Shown here piece after piece: positions 60,862 to 64,000 of a stretch of DNA of 64,000 nucleotides; positions within the stretch are counted from its first letter, which is position 1; each line of letters starts with the position of its first letter. Both the position numbers and the translations under genes were made by a program. The notes under the pieces are model-generated. The model did no database searches and was not told the origin of the DNA. It saw nothing but the letters and a program-made list of their open reading frames with translations. Source of the stretch: JANLVJ01 sp031363945 (lineage in GTDB: Bacteria > Bacteroidota > Bacteroidia > Sphingobacteriales > Sphingobacteriaceae). The stretch is from NCBI GenBank assembly GCA_031363945.1, contig JANLVJ010000041.1, forward strand, positions 1 through 64,000, in the 5' to 3' direction.

Positions 60862-61542
60862 TTAAGCGAGCATTTGCACAAGCCCTAAAATAGCAAGTAC
60901 CAATCCTATTGCAGTAAAGATGGTTCCAACTACACCACTGATCAGGAAGAAAATAACACCTAAAACGATCAGGATCAAACCAATTAAAAGCAGTTTGTTA
61001 AAACCACCATACGATCCGCCCCTGGCGGCCATGGCACTTGACATTTTAACTGTTCTACTGGTCAGTTTATCTTCAATCTTCTGCTTCTTGGCATCAGAAA
61101 GTTTATTGAAAGCTGCGTTTGCAGCTAATTGCTCATGAACAGTTTCTCTGACAGCATTTTCACGAACGACCATATCACTTGAACTTAGTGCAGCCTTACG
61201 CCCTATTGATAGAGCAGACTTAATTTCTGCTGCTTTCAATGTTGCTTTTGCAACCAGATCATCACCAGAAGTTGAAGCTGTAGCCATTCCCGTATTTGAA
61301 TGGTCAGGGGCTGTAGCAAGGGAAGATGAAGGTTTTTCAGTTTCTGTTACGCTTTTATCTACTGCGACCATAGGCGTGGCCACCTGAGCATAGTTATCAG
61401 ACTTCGTTATAAATTTTGGATCAGCGCTTTTGACTTTTACCCAATGGTATTGGGAAGCACATGAACTGAGTAATGCCGCCGATATGGCAAGGCTTAGCAA
61501 AAGTGTTGAAGAAACACCAAAAAAGGAGTTGATCTTTTTCAT
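60862..61542 (-). CDS. lipoprotein with two C-terminal membrane helices, function unknown
   Basis: 226 aa. Signal with lipobox (LLLSLAISAALLSSC). The middle is Ala/Ser/Thr-rich and contains STSGDDLVAKATLKAAEIKS and a helical charged stretch (NKLSDAKKQKIEDKLTSRTV). The C-terminal 45 residues are two hydrophobic helices (KLLLIGLILIVLGVIFFLIS; TIFTAIGLVLAILGLVQML) with a Gly-rich lead (ARGGSYGGF). This layout, a lipoprotein signal plus a C-terminal hairpin, is common in Bacteroidota small membrane proteins without known role. Has its own terminator. Confidence 0.7.
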   Translation of the reverse strand: MKKINSFFGVSSTLLLSLAISAALLSSCASQYHWVKVKSADPKFITKSDNYAQVATPMVAVDKSVTETEKPSSSLATAPDHSNTGMATASTSGDDLVAKATLKAAEIKSALSIGRKAALSSSDMVVRENAVRETVHEQLAANAAFNKLSDAKKQKIEDKLTSRTVKMSSAMAARGGSYGGFNKLLLIGLILIVLGVIFFLISGVVGTIFTAIGLVLAILGLVQMLA

Positions 61543-61663
61543 AATTTGAATTTAAATGAAAGGAATATCTTAATATTTCTAAAATAAAGAAGATTAAATA
61601 AGCTCAATCAGTCGTAATGAAAAAGTTATACGTTTATGGCATTTTAAGGCATAATTTTTATTT

Positions 61664-62935
61664 TTAAAGATCAAAACCAATATCACTGCGAAAATTCATT
61701 CCCTCAAAACTGATTTCATTAATTCGGGCAACCGCAGTTTTTAAAGCTGCCTGCTGATCAGGGCCCATGGCCGTAACGGCCAGCACCCTTCCTCCATCAG
61801 TTACTACCTCACCATTTTCATTTTTCGTACCTGCATGAAAAACAAAGCTTCCTTCCTGTGCCTGGGCACCACTGATTTTATCACCCTTATTATACTTACC
61901 AGGGTAACCACCTGCGACAAGCATAATAGTAGCAGCCACCTCTTTGCTTACACTTAGCTCAGCGGTATCAAGTTTACCCAGAGCAAGTGACTCAAACAGC
62001 TCGACAAGATCAGAAGTGATTCTGGGCAAAACGCTTTCAGTTTCAGGATCTCCGAGTCTTACATTATATTCTATGACCAGAGGCTCATTATCTACTTTAA
62101 TGATTCCAATAAACAGGAAACCACTGTAAGGAATATTTTCTGCCTGAAGACCCTGAATAGTAGGAAGAATAATTTGCTCAGTAATCTTGTTCATAAATTC
62201 AGGTGTCGCAAAGGGTACTGGTGAAACAGAGCCCATTCCTCCGGTATTTAAACCGCTGTCACCTTCACCAATCTTCTTATAATCTTTAGCCTCTGGAAAC
62301 ACCTTAAATGATTTACCATCGGTAAGTACAAAGACAGAAAGCTCAATACCATCAAGAAACTGTTCAATGACAACAGTCGTTCCGGCTTTACCAAATGCCG
62401 CACCGCTCAGCATTTCAGTGACGGTAGAAATTGCTTCGTTTCTATCACTGGTGATTACTACTCCTTTACCTGCAGCCAGCCCATCGGCTTTCAACACAAT
62501 TGGTAAAATATGCTGATTGATATATTGGGTTGCCTTCTCAAGTTCACTGGCATTAAAACTTGCATATGCAGCAGTCGGAATACCGTGACGGTTCATGAAA
62601 GCCTTTGAAAAGTCTTTACTACCTTCAAGCCGGGCTCCCTGCATGCAGGGGCCAATGATATGAATATACTTTAATGCGTTATCTTCCAGAAAAAAATCAT
62701 GAATACCCAGTACCAGGGGCTCTTCAGGGCCAACAATAACCATCTGAATGTTTTTTTCAAGTACAACCTTTTTTATAAATTCGAAATCATTCACTGACCC
62801 GGGTATATTCAAACCACAATCTGAGGTACCTACGTTTCCGGGCAGTATGTAAAGTTGACTGCATTTAGGGCTTTTAGAAAGCTTCCATGAAAGAGCATGT
62901 TCTCGCCCTCCTGATCCCAGCAAAAGTATATTCAT
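61664..62935 (-). CDS. purD: phosphoribosylamine-glycine ligase
   Basis: 423 aa, full length. Second step of de novo purine synthesis: ATP-dependent joining of phosphoribosylamine and glycine to GAR. N-terminal NILLLGSGGREHALSWKLSK, ATP-grasp VLKADGLAAGKGVVI, NTGGMGSVSPVPFATP, and YNVRLGDPETESVLPRI, the GARS signature. Divergent from secA, single gene. Confidence 0.97.
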   Translation of the reverse strand: MNILLLGSGGREHALSWKLSKSPKCSQLYILPGNVGTSDCGLNIPGSVNDFEFIKKVVLEKNIQMVIVGPEEPLVLGIHDFFLEDNALKYIHIIGPCMQGARLEGSKDFSKAFMNRHGIPTAAYASFNASELEKATQYINQHILPIVLKADGLAAGKGVVITSDRNEAISTVTEMLSGAAFGKAGTTVVIEQFLDGIELSVFVLTDGKSFKVFPEAKDYKKIGEGDSGLNTGGMGSVSPVPFATPEFMNKITEQIILPTIQGLQAENIPYSGFLFIGIIKVDNEPLVIEYNVRLGDPETESVLPRITSDLVELFESLALGKLDTAELSVSKEVAATIMLVAGGYPGKYNKGDKISGAQAQEGSFVFHAGTKNENGEVVTDGGRVLAVTAMGPDQQAALKTAVARINEISFEGMNFRSDIGFDL

Positions 62936-63153
62936 GGAGTAAAATTAGGTGAATTAGCCATATATTTGTAAGCTTTTAAGGTTTTATACAGATGCTCTGC
63001 TAATCTTAACTCCTGAATTGACTTTGACTTTACGTGCAAATTTCATATTTAATGACAGTTTGTACTGGATAAATGTCTTTATTTATTCAATTAATGACTG
63101 GCTTGACTTTTGAGCCCGCTTGCTTTTAATTGCCTACCAACAAAAAAGAAATT

Positions 63154-64000
63154 ATGATCAATTATATTTCTAAACTTTTTGGAAATAAATCTGAACGCGA
63201 TGTCAAAAGCCTAGGGCCCATTGTTAACCAGATTCTGGCAGAATACAGTCAGCTTCAAACAGTTTCTAATGATGAACTACGGGCAAAAACAGCCGGGATG
63301 AGAGCCCGTATCAATGAATTCTTAAAAGGCATTGATGAACAAATTAATGAGATAAAGGTAGAGGCCGAAAATCCTGAACTTGATATAACGCAAAAAGTTC
63401 CGCTTTATGATGAGGTTGATAAGCTGGGGAAAGATCGCGATATAGAACTCGAAAAGGTTCTTATGCAGGTATTACCCGAAGCGTTTGCGGTAATGAAAGA
63501 AACAGCCCGACGGTTTAAAGAAAATTCTGAACTGGTCGTAACAGCAACAGAATTTGATAAGAAACTTGCAAAAAAACATGATTTCGTCAGCATCAGCGGT
63601 GCTGATGCGGTTTATAAAAACACCTGGACAGCAGCCGGAATGCAAATTACCTGGGACATGGTTCATTATGATGTACAGCTTGTAGGTGGCATTGTATTAC
63701 ATGAAGGAAAGATCTCAGAGATGGCAACGGGTGAGGGTAAGACCCTTGTAGCGACCCTACCTGTATTTCTCAATGCGCTTGCAGGAAACGGAGTGCACCT
63801 GGTAACGGTCAATGATTACCTGAGCCGACGCGATAGTGAGTGGATGGGCCCACTTTATATGTTCCATGGCTTACAGGTTGACTGTATCGACAAGCATGAG
63901 CCAAATTCAGAAGAGCGTCGGCAGGCTTATCTGGCTGACATTACTTTTGGAACAAATAATGAATTCGGTTTTGATTACCTACGTGACAATATGGCACGCA
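63154..64000 (+). CDS. secA: preprotein translocase ATPase SecA, N-terminal part
   Basis: The first 282 codons of SecA, cut by the window end. ATG at 63154 (MINYISKLFGNKSERDVKSL). Walker A MATGEGKT near residues 190-197, then VHLVTVNDYLSRRDSEWMGP and ITFGTNNEFGFDYLRDNMAR, the DEAD-motor signatures. The Walker A lies about 85-90 residues later than in E. coli SecA because of an insertion (about 65-150), as usual in Bacteroidota. It drives protein export through SecYEG. Confidence 0.97.
   Translation, partial: MINYISKLFGNKSERDVKSLGPIVNQILAEYSQLQTVSNDELRAKTAGMRARINEFLKGIDEQINEIKVEAENPELDITQKVPLYDEVDKLGKDRDIELEKVLMQVLPEAFAVMKETARRFKENSELVVTATEFDKKLAKKHDFVSISGADAVYKNTWTAAGMQITWDMVHYDVQLVGGIVLHEGKISEMATGEGKTLVATLPVFLNALAGNGVHLVTVNDYLSRRDSEWMGPLYMFHGLQVDCIDKHEPNSEERRQAYLADITFGTNNEFGFDYLRDNMAR

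Noticed and set aside
60741..60881. N-terminal extension of the small lipoprotein to 60881
   Set aside because: It would cover a strong terminator and overlap the neighbouring gene, and the lipoprotein signal begins at the ATG at 60740.
1..64000. tRNA, rRNA, CRISPR, transposase, integrase or phage genes
   Set aside because: None recognised on either strand; no regularly spaced repeats and no mobile-element motifs.

Overview
This AT-rich window comes from a member of the Bacteroidota, probably of the Sphingobacteriales/Cytophagales type. The main reasons are a SusC/RagA-type TonB-dependent receptor, a complete alternative complex III operon fused to a caa3-type oxidase operon, a BlaI/M56 pair carrying TonB and receptor-plug domains, a SecA with an enlarged N-terminal region, A/T-rich start contexts instead of Shine-Dalgarno sequences, and a match to the Bacteroidota -7 promoter box TAnnTTTG. 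No rRNA, tRNA, CRISPR array, integrase or intact insertion sequence was seen. The species cannot be named from the sequence.

Layout. 1-1.7 kb: the N-terminal part of a SusC-like receptor on the minus strand, with a decayed SusC N-terminus just upstream. 1.7-6.6 kb, plus strand: VWA protein, MoxR-type AAA+ ATPase, membrane metallophosphoesterase, UbiA-like membrane protein. 6.6-8.6 kb: an OmpR-type response regulator whose upstream kinase gene survives only as a frameshifted C-terminal remnant. 8.6-10.5 kb, plus strand: secreted TPR protein and rfbC. 10.7-27.7 kb, minus strand: a 17-kb respiratory block actA-B-C-D-E-F, cox subunits II and I, ctaA, ctaB, two subunit III genes, subunit IV, then (after a terminator) SCO, DUF420 and a small CxxC membrane protein. 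Together these make a quinol:cytochrome c reductase, the heme-copper oxidase that accepts its electrons, the heme O/A pathway and the CuA chaperone.

27.9-36 kb: deoxyhypusine synthase homologue, an unrecognised decayed gene, a methyltransferase, a SirB1-type protein, prfB with its programmed +1 frameshift, pgi, yraN and lipB. 36-43 kb, minus strand: groES-groEL, and the miaB / sigma-54 activator / lptE / TPR / secG block linking tRNA modification with envelope biogenesis. 43.2-48.6 kb, plus strand: a large membrane-anchored protein and a two-gene M16 protease (one active and one inactive subunit).

48.8-57.1 kb, minus strand: amino-acid block with an NAD(P)-dependent epimerase, a SerB-SerA fusion that has lost the SerA NAD-binding domain, thrA-thrB-thrC and ilvE, together covering aspartate to threonine and the last step to isoleucine/leucine/valine. 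57.3-64 kb: an arginase-fold protein without the usual metal ligands, a BlaI/M56 regulatory pair with palindromic operators, two small related lipoproteins, purD, and the 5' part of secA running off the window.

The most unusual items are the SerB-SerA fusion lacking the dehydrogenase domain, the eroded kinase next to an intact response regulator, the metal-site-degenerate arginase homologue, and a recurrent intergenic inverted repeat (ACCTGA...TCAGGT). Three decayed genes in one window suggest local or ongoing gene loss. No clearly new multi-gene defence or mobile system was found.
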